Shown here: in pieces, positions 24,727-32,875 of the stretch
How the letters are laid out: every line of letters begins with the position of its first letter
Position numbering within the stretch: position 1 is the first letter of the stretch
Origin: an uncultured Clostridia bacterium
GTDB lineage: Bacteria > Bacillota > Clostridia > Oscillospirales > Acutalibacteraceae
Assembly (NCBI GenBank): GCA_944384815.1
Contig: CALWUW010000013.1
Span: forward strand, 1-58,802
Direction of reading: 5' to 3'
Length of the DNA stretch: 58,802 nt
The notes under the pieces: model-generated
Seen by the model: only the letters and a program-made list of their open reading frames with translations
Told to the model about the DNA's origin: nothing
Database searches by the model: none
Position numbers and translations under genes: made by a program

Positions 24727-26232
24727 ATGAAAAAAAACACCCGTAATCTGATTATCGGTTTAGTGGTGATCCTGATTTTGGCTGCGGCGGCCATTGTGCT
24801 GGCCCTTACCGGGGGGCAGGAGGAAGGCGAGTCTTCCTCCGCCGCTTCCACGGAAAGATATTCCCTGATCGATAAGACCAAGCAGGATCTGGCTACTATG
24901 GAAATTACCAACGAAGGCGGAACCTATACCATTCGCCTGGAGGAAAAAATCGTAGAGGCGTCTTCGGGGGATTCTTCCGCGGAAAGCGGCACTTCTTCCG
25001 ATACGGCTTCCTCCGGAACCACTACCCAGTGGGTGTATTCCATTGACGGCGTGGCGGATTATCTGGCAGATACCACCAAGATCGAAAACGCCGCCCGGTA
25101 TGGCTACAGCCTCTCCGCCAGCAAAAACCTGGGGAAGGTAGAGGATCTGGAAGAGTTCGGCCTGGCAGAGCCGGCGGCTACCGTATCCGTCACCTATCGG
25201 GACGGAACCACCGCCAAGTATAAAGTGGGCAATACTTCCGGAACGGATTCCGCCAAGTATTATGTGCAGATGGAAGGGGACGAAAACGTCTACATTGCCA
25301 TGCTGAATACCGGCCTTCTGGAGCCCAAAACCTACTACACCAAGACGGACATCCTTTCCATTTCTCCGGAAGATGAGGCCAGCCAGGTATTTGCGGACTC
25401 CCTGAAGCTCTACGGCACGGAGATGCCGGAAGAGATCGTTCTGGAAGGACGGGATGACGGCAACTACTACATTACCTCTCCCAAGCAGGCCAAAGCCAAC
25501 GTGACCAAGGTAACGGAGATCGTGCAGAGCTTTACGTATCTCAGCGCTGAGTCCGTGGCGGCTACATCCACCGACGAGGAGACCCTGAAGGAGTTCGGGC
25601 TGCTGGAGCCGGCGGCTGTAGCAGAGCTTACCGTTTCCGGAAAGACCTACATCATTTCCGTTTCCGCCCTGAATAAGGAAGGCAACCGGTATCTGACGCT
25701 GGACGGCGTGGAAGCCGTGTATGAGATTGCCGGCGACGACGTTTCTTTGTGGGCCGGAGTAAGTGTATTCAGCCTGCAGGACGCTTTGAGCCTGATGCCT
25801 ATGATCACGGATATTGAGACCATGACCCTGGAAGTAGACGGAAAGACCTATCAGTTCCGGCAGGAGCGGGAAGAAGATACCGCCAGCAGCACGGAAGAGA
25901 AAACCGTCTATACGTATACGGTGTTCAATGAAGACGGCGAAGAGCGGACTTACGAGAACTTCCAGCGTTTCTACATGAGCCTGATCACTTCTTACCTGAT
26001 CGAGGATTATCGTGAAATGCCGGAAGGGGAGCCGTACCTGAAATGTACGTATACCTACTATGAATCCGACGAAACCAATACCATTGAATACTATCAGATG
26101 TCCGACCGCCGTTTCTGCGTGGTAGAGGACGGAACCAACGTAAAGGGCTTGGTTTCCAATGAAAACCTGGAACGGGCCGTTGAGTATCTGGAGCTTTTGA
26201 ATAACGGCGAAACGGTTCCCGAAGTGTACTAA
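24727..26232 (+). CDS. DUF4340 membrane-anchored extracytoplasmic protein
   Basis: A 501-residue protein with an N-terminal membrane anchor (about 7-28) followed by a low-complexity Ser/Glu linker and two copies of a DUF4340-type beta-rich unit. The repeated motif is LEEFGLAEPAATVSVTYRDG (about 138-157) and LKEFGLLEPAAVAELTVSG (about 289-307), each followed by a TYxISVS or KYKVGN strand. DUF4340 proteins are the usual fourth member of GldFG-type operons in Firmicutes and Bacteroidetes; the role is unknown, perhaps substrate delivery outside the membrane. The ATG follows the previous stop directly (TAAATG), so the genes are coupled. Confidence 0.85.
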   Translation: MKKNTRNLIIGLVVILILAAAAIVLALTGGQEEGESSSAASTERYSLIDKTKQDLATMEITNEGGTYTIRLEEKIVEASSGDSSAESGTSSDTASSGTTTQWVYSIDGVADYLADTTKIENAARYGYSLSASKNLGKVEDLEEFGLAEPAATVSVTYRDGTTAKYKVGNTSGTDSAKYYVQMEGDENVYIAMLNTGLLEPKTYYTKTDILSISPEDEASQVFADSLKLYGTEMPEEIVLEGRDDGNYYITSPKQAKANVTKVTEIVQSFTYLSAESVAATSTDEETLKEFGLLEPAAVAELTVSGKTYIISVSALNKEGNRYLTLDGVEAVYEIAGDDVSLWAGVSVFSLQDALSLMPMITDIETMTLEVDGKTYQFRQEREEDTASSTEEKTVYTYTVFNEDGEERTYENFQRFYMSLITSYLIEDYREMPEGEPYLKCTYTYYESDETNTIEYYQMSDRRFCVVEDGTNVKGLVSNENLERAVEYLELLNNGETVPEVY

Positions 26233-26298
26233 TGCAAGGGCCCAGCTGTTAAAAGAACCGGAAAAGAGCGAAAAAGGCCCTGATCAGCAAAATTGAGA

Positions 26299-26332
26299 GG
26301 AAGGCAGGCAAGATCGCCTGCCTTCCTTTTTT
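26299..26332 (+). terminator. Terminator abutting the next gene's ribosome site
   Basis: GGAAGGCAGGC, AAGATC loop, GCCTGCCTTCC, then TTTTTT; the ribosome site AAGGAGGAG of the GNAT gene begins at the next base. CCTTCC can also pair with GGAGG, so the hairpin may switch both termination and translation. Confidence 0.85.
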
Positions 26333-26346
26333 AAGGAGGAGAAAAA

Positions 26347-26880
26347 ATGGTGTATGTGCAGGATTCCCGGCTGCGGATCCGGGATATGCTGCCGGAAGAC
26401 GGCGTCCGCCTGACAGAGGAAGAAATTCGTCAGGGATGGATCCACGCCAGCCAGGAAAAGCATCGAATGCGGCTAAAACACCGGCAGGAAGGAAAAGCAG
26501 TGGTTCTTACGGCAGAGTATGAGGGGGAGCCGGCTGGCTATGTGAGCGTATACTTTCACCCGGAGCAGGGTCCCTTTGCCGGAGAAGGCATCCCGGAGAT
26601 CGTGGATCTGGCGGTGTTGGAGAAATACCGCAGGCGGGGCATCGGTAACCAGCTGCTGGAAACGGCAGAGCAAATCGCCGCCGCTTACGGAAAAAAGGTG
26701 TACCTGGGAGTAGGGCTTCACAGCGGTTACGGCAGCGCCCAGAGACTGTACATTCACCGGGGGTATTTCCCTGACGGCAGCGGGGTGTGGTATAAGGACC
26801 GTGTCTGCCCGCCGTATTCTCCCTGCTGCAACGACGATGACTTGGTGCTGTATCTTTTCAAATCTCTGGAAACACTGTGA
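26347..26880 (+). CDS. GNAT-family N-acetyltransferase
   Basis: A 177-residue acetyltransferase that should move an acetyl group from acetyl-CoA to an amine. The CoA-binding motif A is clear: VDLAVLEKYRRRGIGNQLLETAEQIA-type strand and helix with RRRGIG (about 96-101), and the later NAASxxxYxxxGF-type element is here GSAQRLYIHRGYFPDG. The substrate is unknown. AAGGAGGAG lies 5-13 nt before the ATG, right after the terminator T-run, so there is no room for a separate promoter between them; expression should depend on read-through from the Gld-type operon or a promoter in 26233-26298. Confidence 0.88.
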   Translation: MVYVQDSRLRIRDMLPEDGVRLTEEEIRQGWIHASQEKHRMRLKHRQEGKAVVLTAEYEGEPAGYVSVYFHPEQGPFAGEGIPEIVDLAVLEKYRRRGIGNQLLETAEQIAAAYGKKVYLGVGLHSGYGSAQRLYIHRGYFPDGSGVWYKDRVCPPYSPCCNDDDLVLYLFKSLETL

Positions 26881-26897
26881 CGAGAGGGGTTCTTAGG

Positions 26898-26926
26898 GAA
26901 AAAGCGCTTGAAGAAGCGCTTTTTCT
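26898..26926 (+). terminator. Intrinsic terminator after the GNAT gene
   Basis: AAAAAGCGCTT pairs with AAGCGCTTTTT around GAAG, then CTTT. Confidence 0.85.
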
Positions 26927-26937
26927 TTGGGAATCCC

Positions 26938-26966
26938 TTCATTTTAAAAGGACAATATGCTATAAT
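26938..26966 (+). promoter_or_regulatory. Promoter of the 27258-28442 gene
   Basis: TTCATT (26938-26943), 17-bp spacer, TATAAT (26961-26966). A second possible -10 (TATACT) lies at 27075-27080. The leader of about 285 nt is otherwise featureless apart from the repeat below. Confidence 0.55.
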
Positions 26967-27144
26967 CACCATGTATCCTTATTTGGCGACGGGATGCTTT
27001 TTCCGGGAAGCGCCGCTTTTCGGAAAGCCCTTCCCGCCGACGGATTTCGGCAGAAGCCCCGGGAGTAGGGGCGGTATACTGAAAGGGATAGGACAGGATG
27101 AACGGGAAGGGTTTTCCGGAGAAAAATTTGGAGAAGTCCCTTCG

Positions 27145-27205
27145 CCGGAGCACGGAGAACCAAGAACGGAGAAAAGAGAACAGAGAACAGGCGTCCTAAA
27201 GAAAC
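27145..27205. repeat. Drifting tandem repeat (gagaac/gagaaa units) in a leader
   Basis: About seven copies of a 7-9-bp unit: ggagaacc, aagaacgg, agaaaaga, gaacagag, aacaggc. Confidence 0.5.
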
Positions 27206-27257
27206 GGGCGCCGGAAAATCAGAAAACGGGCGGGAAAACCGTCCGGGAGGTGCAGCC

Positions 27258-28442
27258 ATGAAACAGCGTTTGGAAAAAGGAATCGGGGAGCCTTCCTCTA
27301 AGGGGCCCGATCCTCAGAATACCACGTTTTCCGCGGATTACCGCAGCGCCGGCAAAGCGGAAGATCCGGTGGAGCGGACGCCGGAAGAAATAGAAGAAAC
27401 ACGGGAAGCGATGGCAATAAAAGAAACAGCGGAGACAGCGGAAACAGTGGAAACAGAAGCACAAGAAGGAAAAGAACCTGGGCAACCTGGGCAGTCTGGG
27501 AAGCCTGGGGGGTCAGGGAAGAAAAGCCGCCGCGGTTCCAGAGAAAAACGGGAAAAAGCCGGGGATCCCCTGGATCGCCTGATGCGGGAAGCCCGGGAGC
27601 TGGATAAAGAGCTGGACGATTTCCTTCCGGAGGGAGAAACTCTGCCGGAAGAGGAATATCTTACCAAATGGGGAGACGATCTGGAAGAGGAAGACAGCGC
27701 TTCGGAAGAAGATGCCTCTTTGGAGGAATCCCCGGAGGAGGAAGCTCCTTCTTCCGGCACATCCAGAGAACGCCGCCTCTGGGGGAAGCATTGGTATGGC
27801 ATGGTGGTGGGATCCCTGGTGCTGCTTCTGGCGCTGACCGGGGTGGTTTCCATTGCCTGGACTGCCGGCTCTGCTCTCCATGCCCGGCTGACGGACGATT
27901 CCCACCTTCGGGCGTACGATACCTTTTTAAGACCGGTGGTTATGCTGGACCCCCAGCCCTTTGAAAGCCCGGAAAAAGCGGATATGGATTTTGTGCAGAA
28001 CGCTTCCCTTTGGCATCTGATTCTTTCCGACGGCGGACGCTCTTACAGTCTATACGACGACGCCGGACGGGCCATGATCCCTCTGGGAGATGTAACGGCG
28101 GCCTGCGAAGAACTGTTCGGGCCGGGGATCACTTTTTCTCCCCGGAATCCTCAGGAAGAAACCTTCTATACATACGACAGCACGGATAACCACTACCATG
28201 TGGCTCTTTACAGTGCGGATAGTGTAATGACCCCCTATACGGAAAGCTCCTATACGGAAAACGGGAGAACTGTGCTTCGGGTGGGGTATGTTTCCCCTGC
28301 GGATCAGGGAAAAACCGGTTCCGCCAGTGTTTCCGGGGCTTCGGAAACGCCTGTGCCGGTGAAATATATGGAATATGTGATGGAACTCAACGAAGACACC
28401 GGCAAAGAATATATCTACGCCATTCGCACCATCCTGGAATAA
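27258..28442 (+). CDS. Single-pass membrane protein with repetitive cytoplasmic linker
   Basis: A 394-residue protein of unrecognised family. The first 175 residues are charged and low-complexity: ETAETAETVETE then GQPGQSGKPGGSGK, then acidic. One membrane helix follows (about 180-202), then a 190-residue extracytoplasmic domain of mixed beta strands with several Tyr-rich stretches (TYDSTDNHYHVALYSAD) and a final strand YMEYVMELNEDTGKEYIYAIR. The layout suggests an anchored surface or sensor protein. The repeat part is coded by drifting short DNA repeats like those between genes. The start is set by GGGAGGTGCAGCC. Convergent with the next gene, with only 7 bp between the two stop codons. Confidence 0.7.
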   Translation: MKQRLEKGIGEPSSKGPDPQNTTFSADYRSAGKAEDPVERTPEEIEETREAMAIKETAETAETVETEAQEGKEPGQPGQSGKPGGSGKKSRRGSREKREKAGDPLDRLMREARELDKELDDFLPEGETLPEEEYLTKWGDDLEEEDSASEEDASLEESPEEEAPSSGTSRERRLWGKHWYGMVVGSLVLLLALTGVVSIAWTAGSALHARLTDDSHLRAYDTFLRPVVMLDPQPFESPEKADMDFVQNASLWHLILSDGGRSYSLYDDAGRAMIPLGDVTAACEELFGPGITFSPRNPQEETFYTYDSTDNHYHVALYSADSVMTPYTESSYTENGRTVLRVGYVSPADQGKTGSASVSGASETPVPVKYMEYVMELNEDTGKEYIYAIRTILE

Positions 28443-28449
28443 ACCGGGA

Positions 28450-28953
28450 TCAAAGCAAAAGATACAATAACGCCAGCATCAGGCTGGAATCCCCTTTTTC
28501 CCCGGAAAGCAGCAAAAGAAGAATCAGGATCAGGGTACGGTCGCTGTCTTTGAACAGGGAGGAAAGAAGATCGGGATCGCCGGAAGGCTCTTCTTCCGGC
28601 AGAGTGCTTTCCCCGTCCGCCTCCCGAGGGGATCCTTCCCGGGGTTCTCCGGGGGATGATCCCGATGGCTCCTGCCGGGAAGCGCTGTAAGGACGGACAA
28701 AGGGAGGAAAAACCGGCCCGTTTCCCCCGGGAGCGTTCCCTGACCGGGAGCGGCCGGAGGAAGACTGGGGATGGGAACCCTGGGACCCCTGGGAACCGTG
28801 GGTGCTCTGGGCATTCTGGGTATTCTGGGAATTTTGGAAGCCCTGGGAATTTCGGGAAGAGGAGCCGTCCCTGGCGGCTTTGGCCTTGGCCTGCATTTCC
28901 TGCACACGGCGCAGGGCTTCCTGCTGCATACGCTGCATATCCGGATCCGGCAT
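28450..28953 (-). CDS. Hypothetical protein with Gln/Asn/Ser repeats and hydrophobic end
   Basis: 167 residues. An N-terminal amphipathic helix (MQRMQQEALRRVQEMQAKAK, about 6-25), a repeated Gln/Asn/Ser/Thr tract (NSQ, NTQ, NAQ, STHGSQGSQ) coded by a drifting 9-bp repeat, a Pro/Ser/Glu linker, and two Leu-rich segments at the end (LILILLLLLSGEKGD, LMLALLYLLL). The end resembles short Leu-rich hypothetical proteins of Clostridia whose genes lie in similar sets. AAAGGGGG lies 8 nt before the ATG. It is the last of three genes read on this strand. No function is known to me. Confidence 0.65.
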   Translation of the reverse strand: MPDPDMQRMQQEALRRVQEMQAKAKAARDGSSSRNSQGFQNSQNTQNAQSTHGSQGSQGSHPQSSSGRSRSGNAPGGNGPVFPPFVRPYSASRQEPSGSSPGEPREGSPREADGESTLPEEEPSGDPDLLSSLFKDSDRTLILILLLLLSGEKGDSSLMLALLYLLL

Positions 28954-29042
28954 AGAGATCCCCCTTTTCTGAGAGTAAAATGACCCCTGCAGGGGAAATG
29001 CCGGGAGGCAGCGGCCCTATGTTTTCTGTGCCGCTTTTGCCG

Positions 29043-29651
29043 CTAAAAGACGGTTCCCTTCAGCAGGGGGAGAAATCGAAGCAGCTGCATAAGCCGGAGA
29101 GCTTCATCCAGCCGCTTTTGTTTGGGCGCGCTGAGCATGGGGCGCAGGGCCCGGAGCAGGCGGGTGCTGTCCGTTTCCTGCTGTACGGTGGAAAGCAGGG
29201 GCAGAAGCTTCATCATGGAAGAAAGAAGCTCCCCTTGCTGGGGCAGAAGGCCGGAAGCGTTTTCCGACCCGGAAAAAAGTCCGGCCGGTGAGGGAGAAGA
29301 AAAATTTTTCCCTCCTAGATTTCCCAGAAGCCCCAAAAGTTCCGGAGGAAGGCCGCCGGAGGAAGAAGCGGAAGCGGCCGGAACGGCAGGAGGGGAAGGA
29401 GCAGCAGGAGCAGCCGAACCGGAGCCCGAAGAGGCTCCCGTCAAAGCTCCGGAAAGCCGGGAAAGCAGCCCGGAAAGGTCCAGGGAAGATGCCCCTTCCC
29501 CTGGTTGTGAATGCTGTGAAGGCTGTGGAGGCTGGGGCGGGGGAGAGGGATCCTGGCCCCCCAACCCCAGGCTGCCGGCCAGGGACCGGATCTGTTCCAT
29601 GGCTCCGGGGTCGGATAAAATTTTCTGAATGCTTCCGGAAAGATCCTCCAT
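29043..29651 (-). CDS. Hypothetical protein with Pro/Ser/Ala-rich middle
   Basis: 202 residues. The start MEDLSGSIQKILSDPGAMEQIRSLAGSLG forms a helix pair seen in short hypothetical proteins of Clostridia; the middle (about 33-110) is a Pro/Gln/Ser/Ala linker with drifting repeats; the end (about 125-200) is a helical unit (SSMMKLLPLLSTVQQ; RLLRALRPMLSAPKQKRLDEAL). The AAAGGAGGAACCTGC site makes the start secure. It has the middle place in a three-gene set with the small protein at 29924 upstream. The set shares DP/helix signatures, hinting at one complex. Confidence 0.65.
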   Translation of the reverse strand: MEDLSGSIQKILSDPGAMEQIRSLAGSLGLGGQDPSPPPQPPQPSQHSQPGEGASSLDLSGLLSRLSGALTGASSGSGSAAPAAPSPPAVPAASASSSGGLPPELLGLLGNLGGKNFSSPSPAGLFSGSENASGLLPQQGELLSSMMKLLPLLSTVQQETDSTRLLRALRPMLSAPKQKRLDEALRLMQLLRFLPLLKGTVF

Positions 29652-29805
29652 GCAGGTTCCTCCTTTGAAAAATGCGAGCTGCGGTTTTCTGTTGAGCTTT
29701 TGCCCAGTTTCTGTCCAGTTTCTGTCGGCTCTCTATTGTTTCACTGTACTTTTAAGCCGGACGGAAACAGATTTGCGGCCTTTGGTTTGCCTTTGGCCGG
29801 CGACA

Positions 29806-29935
29806 GAGCATCTGTTTGTTACCGGTTGCCTGTTACCGGTTGCCTGTTGCTTGTTGACGGTTGCACGCCAAGGGCTGGTGGTTAACGGCTGGCGGCCGGC
29901 GGCTGGCGGGTAATGGGGGACGGTCAACGGCCGAA
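29806..29935. repeat. Drifting tandem repeats between two minus-strand genes
   Basis: taccggttgcctg twice, gttgcttgttgacggttg, then ggctggtgg/ggctggcgg/ccggcggctggcggg. On the minus strand this is the leader of the 202-residue gene and touches the end of the 57-residue gene. Confidence 0.6.
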
Positions 29936-30097
29936 AAGCTTTTTCATCAATTCCTGGGCCTGGGGTGTGCTGAGCATTTTTTTCTGTGCGTCCTTATCCT
30001 GTAAAATGGCTTGAAGCTGTTTTTCGTCTTCGGGGCTCAGGCTGTTCATCAGTTTCTGCAGAAGGGCCTGGCGATCCTTGTCGTTATGGATTTCCAT
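29924..30097 (-). CDS. Small helical hypothetical protein
   Basis: 57 residues, almost all helical and charged: MEIHNDKDRQALLQKLMNSLS, then PEDEKQLQAILQDKDAQKKML and an STPQAQELMKKLFG end. The start is the ATG at 30097, five nt after GGAGGTGA; a GTG three codons earlier overlaps the ribosome site and is rejected. First of the three-gene minus-strand set. The last segment (PQAQELMKKL) resembles the SDPxxMEQIxxL helix that opens the next gene's product, so the two may be related by a shared helix motif. Function unknown. Confidence 0.65.
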   Translation of the reverse strand: MEIHNDKDRQALLQKLMNSLSPEDEKQLQAILQDKDAQKKMLSTPQAQELMKKLFGR

Positions 30098-30258
30098 GGA
30101 AATCACCTCCGGAAAATTAGGCGGAACGCAAAATTTCCGCTCTCTTTACACTATATTCAGAAAGGTTCCGGAAATGCTCCTCTTTTTGGGAAAGAGGGGG
30201 AAAACTTTCCGGCTTTGCTTTTTAAACGTCCAAACGGAAAGAAAGAAGGGAAAAAACG

Positions 30259-30726
30259 GTGCGGATTTTAGTGGTTTCCGACACCCATGGGGATGCTTCC
30301 ACTTTGCGGCAGGCGCTGCTACAGCAAAGGAAAGCGGAAGTAGTGATTCATTTAGGGGACGGGGCGGAAGAGATGGAAGCCCTGGCCTGCAGCTTTCCTG
30401 CAAAAGCGATTTTGCAGGTTCGGGGAAACTGCGATTGGAACGCTCCCTTTCCCCAGGCAGAGGAAATCGTTTTGGAAGGGAAACGAATTTATTATACCCA
30501 TGGACATATACATAGAGTAAAATACGGATTGTATGAACTTGACTGCGCCGCCCGGGAACGGAAGGCGGATATTGTCCTGTTTGGACATACCCATGAGCCT
30601 TTTCAGGATTACCATGACGGGCTGTATTTTCTGAATCCCGGCTCTTTGCACGGTCAGCAGGGGACATATGGGATTTTGGATATTACCCCCGCGGGAATCG
30701 TGACCAACATTGTAAAGATTCGATAA
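30259..30726 (+). CDS. YfcE/MJ0936-type metallophosphoesterase
   Basis: A 155-residue calcineurin-like phosphoesterase of the small YfcE type, hydrolysing phosphodiester or phosphomonoester bonds with two metals. The metal motifs are Asp8 and His10 (SDTHGD), Asp34 (HLGD), Asn57 (GNCD, where many family members have GNHD), His81 (THGH) and the late GHTH (about 109-112). Starts at GTG with GAAAGAAGGG upstream; no ATG gives a full motif set. It lies between divergent small genes and the phosphoglucomutase promoter. The true substrate is unknown. Confidence 0.9.
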   Translation: MRILVVSDTHGDASTLRQALLQQRKAEVVIHLGDGAEEMEALACSFPAKAILQVRGNCDWNAPFPQAEEIVLEGKRIYYTHGHIHRVKYGLYELDCAARERKADIVLFGHTHEPFQDYHDGLYFLNPGSLHGQQGTYGILDITPAGIVTNIVKIR

Positions 30727-30760
30727 AATATAAATGAATTTATTGGTCCCCTTTTGCTGA

Positions 30761-30789
30761 TTGACACAAAGTTTCAGGAATGGTATTCT
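30761..30789 (+). promoter_or_regulatory. Promoter of the phosphoglucomutase gene
   Basis: TTGACA (30761-30766), 17-bp spacer, TATTCT (30784-30789). Confidence 0.75.
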
Positions 30790-30854
30790 TATAGCAGATG
30801 AAAAAGGCAAAAGTCCCTCCCCGGGGCGCAAAACAATGCCGGGATCCGGAAAAC

Positions 30855-30945
30855 TGTCAGGCTGTCAGGCTGTCAGGATGCCAGGCCGAAAGGCCGCGAA
30901 GCCACAAGGCTGCGAAGCTGTGAGGCAGTGGAACAGTGGAACAGT
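30855..30945. repeat. Drifting tandem repeats in the phosphoglucomutase leader
   Basis: caggctgt/caggctgt/caggatgc/caggccga, then gccgcgaagccacaaggctgcgaagc, then gtggaaca/gtggaaca/gtg. It lies between promoter and ribosome site. Confidence 0.65.
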
Positions 30946-31015
30946 GTTTCCCGGCAGCAAACGACCTGGGGGCGGGTGTATGGTAAAAGATTTCAAACGG
31001 AAAGGCGTGCTGTGT

Positions 31016-32713
31016 ATGACGGAATATGAAAAATGGTTGTCCGTTCCCATGGAGGATGCGGATCTGGCGGAAGAGCTTCGCTCCATCCAGGGGAAGGAAG
31101 AGGAGATCAACGACCGGTTTTATCAGGATCTGGAATTCGGCACCGCAGGGCTGCGGGGCGTTTTGGGAGCCGGCACCAACCGGATGAACATTTATACGGT
31201 GCGGAAGGCCACCCAGGGCCTGGCCAATTACCTGAACCGTCAGGGCGCGAAAACCGGTGTGGCCATTGCCTATGACAGCCGGATCAAATCCGATGTGTTT
31301 GCCCGGGAATCCGCGGCGGTGCTGGCGGCCAACGGCCTTACGGCATACCTCTATCCCTGGCTTTCTCCTACGCCCACCTTGTCCTTTGCCGTGCGGTATC
31401 TGCACTGCGACGCCGGTATCTGCATCACCGCCAGCCATAACCCGGCCAAATATAACGGCTATAAGGCCTATGGAAGCGACGGATGCCAGATCACGGCGGA
31501 AATGGCCAGCGGCGTGCAGGAAGAAATGAACGCCCTGGATATTTTCAAAGACGTGAAAACTATGGACTTTGAAGAAGGCGTAAAACAGGGCCGCATTCAG
31601 TATATCCCCGAAAGCGTGCAGGATGCGTTCCTGGACCGGGTGTATGACGAGCGGATCCTGGAAGAGCCTTGCACCGGGCTGAAAGTGGTGTATACGCCTT
31701 TGAACGGCACCGGCCTTGTGGGCGTGACCAAGATCCTGCAGCGCATTGGCGTGGAGGATGTGACCGTGGTTCCGGAGCAGGAAAAGCCCGACGGCAATTT
31801 CACTACCTGCCCCTATCCCAACCCGGAGATCCGCCAGGCGTTGAAAAAAGGCCTGGAGCTTTGCCGGAAAGTTTCTCCGGATCTGCTTCTGGCTACGGAT
31901 CCGGACTGCGACCGCTGCGGCATCGCCGTAAAGCAGGGGGATGCCTATGAGCTGATGACCGGCAACGAAGTGGGCGTATTGCTGCTGGACTTTATCGCCA
32001 GAAGCCGTGTGGAGCAGGGCAAAATGCCCAAGGACCCCATTGCGGTGACCACCATTGTCAGCACGGACATGGCGGATCCGGTGGCGGAGCATTACGGCAT
32101 CCGGTGCGTAAGAGTGCTTACGGGCTTTAAGTATATCGGCGATCAGATTGCCCTTTTGGAAGCCAAAGGAGAAGAGGACCGCTTCCTTTTGGGCTTTGAG
32201 GAAAGCTACGGCTATCTTTCCGGCGGCTATGTCCGGGATAAGGACGCGGTGGACGCCAGCATGCTGATTTGCCAGATGGCCTGGTACTATAAGCAGAAGG
32301 GCATGACCCTGGTGGACGCCATGGAAGCGCTGTACCGCCAGTTTGGCTATTACACCAACGCCGTGGAGAATTTCGCTTTCGAGGGAGAAGACGGCATGCT
32401 GGCCATGGGTAAGATCATGGATACCCTGCGGCAGAACGCTCCCGCAGAGATCGCCGGCCGGAAGGTTACCGGCTGGAGCGATTATAAGCTGTCTATCCGG
32501 AAGGATGGAGAGACGGAAACGGTGATCTCCCTGCCCAAATCCAACGTGCTGGAATACCGGCTGGAGGGTGGCAGCAAAGTGATCGTTCGTCCTTCCGGCA
32601 CGGAGCCTAAGATCAAGGTTTACCTTTCCGCCAAGGGCGAGACCCGTGAGGAAAGCCTCCAGGTGGTTCAGGTTTTGGGAGAAAGTGCCCGAAAGCTTTT
32701 GGGCATGGAATAA
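31016..32713 (+). CDS. pgcA: Phosphoglucomutase/phosphomannomutase
   Basis: A 565-residue alpha-D-phosphohexomutase that moves phosphate between C1 and C6 of glucose (or mannose). Seen: GTAGLRGVLGAGTNRMN substrate loop (42-58), catalytic phosphoserine Ser140 in TASHNP, metal loop DPDCDR (295-300), sugar-binding GFEESYGYL (about 397-405) and the phosphate-binding RPSGTEPKIK near the C-terminus. Length fits the bacterial PgcA-type enzymes. Start: MTEYEKWL matches the usual family beginning, but its ribosome site is weak; a start at 30980 preceded by GGGGGCGGG is the alternative and adds 12 residues. Confidence 0.9.
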   Translation: MTEYEKWLSVPMEDADLAEELRSIQGKEEEINDRFYQDLEFGTAGLRGVLGAGTNRMNIYTVRKATQGLANYLNRQGAKTGVAIAYDSRIKSDVFARESAAVLAANGLTAYLYPWLSPTPTLSFAVRYLHCDAGICITASHNPAKYNGYKAYGSDGCQITAEMASGVQEEMNALDIFKDVKTMDFEEGVKQGRIQYIPESVQDAFLDRVYDERILEEPCTGLKVVYTPLNGTGLVGVTKILQRIGVEDVTVVPEQEKPDGNFTTCPYPNPEIRQALKKGLELCRKVSPDLLLATDPDCDRCGIAVKQGDAYELMTGNEVGVLLLDFIARSRVEQGKMPKDPIAVTTIVSTDMADPVAEHYGIRCVRVLTGFKYIGDQIALLEAKGEEDRFLLGFEESYGYLSGGYVRDKDAVDASMLICQMAWYYKQKGMTLVDAMEALYRQFGYYTNAVENFAFEGEDGMLAMGKIMDTLRQNAPAEIAGRKVTGWSDYKLSIRKDGETETVISLPKSNVLEYRLEGGSKVIVRPSGTEPKIKVYLSAKGETREESLQVVQVLGESARKLLGME

Positions 32714-32781
32714 AAGGTGATTCAAGGCAATAGAGCACGAAAATGCCCGGGAACGTCCTGGGGATTTTATTGAAATTTGCC

Positions 32782-32850
32782 TTGACATCGTTCTTTAAAA
32801 GGGCTATAGTTAAAAAAGAAAATTTCAGTCAGCTTAGGGATTTTGACTGA
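32782..32850 (+). promoter_or_regulatory. Promoter with downstream palindrome
   Basis: TTGACA (32782-32787), 17-bp spacer, TATAGT (32805-32810), then the inverted repeat TCAGTCA (32825-32831) / TGACTGA (32844-32850) with a 12-nt spacer, placed just after the start site. It may be an operator or a leader hairpin for the 32876 gene. Confidence 0.65.
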
Positions 32851-32875
32851 CTAAAGAAAAAGGAGTGTTCCGAAT

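Noticed and set aside
30857-32788. 643-codon minus-strand frame opposite phosphoglucomutase
   Set aside because: Antisense shadow of a certain gene.
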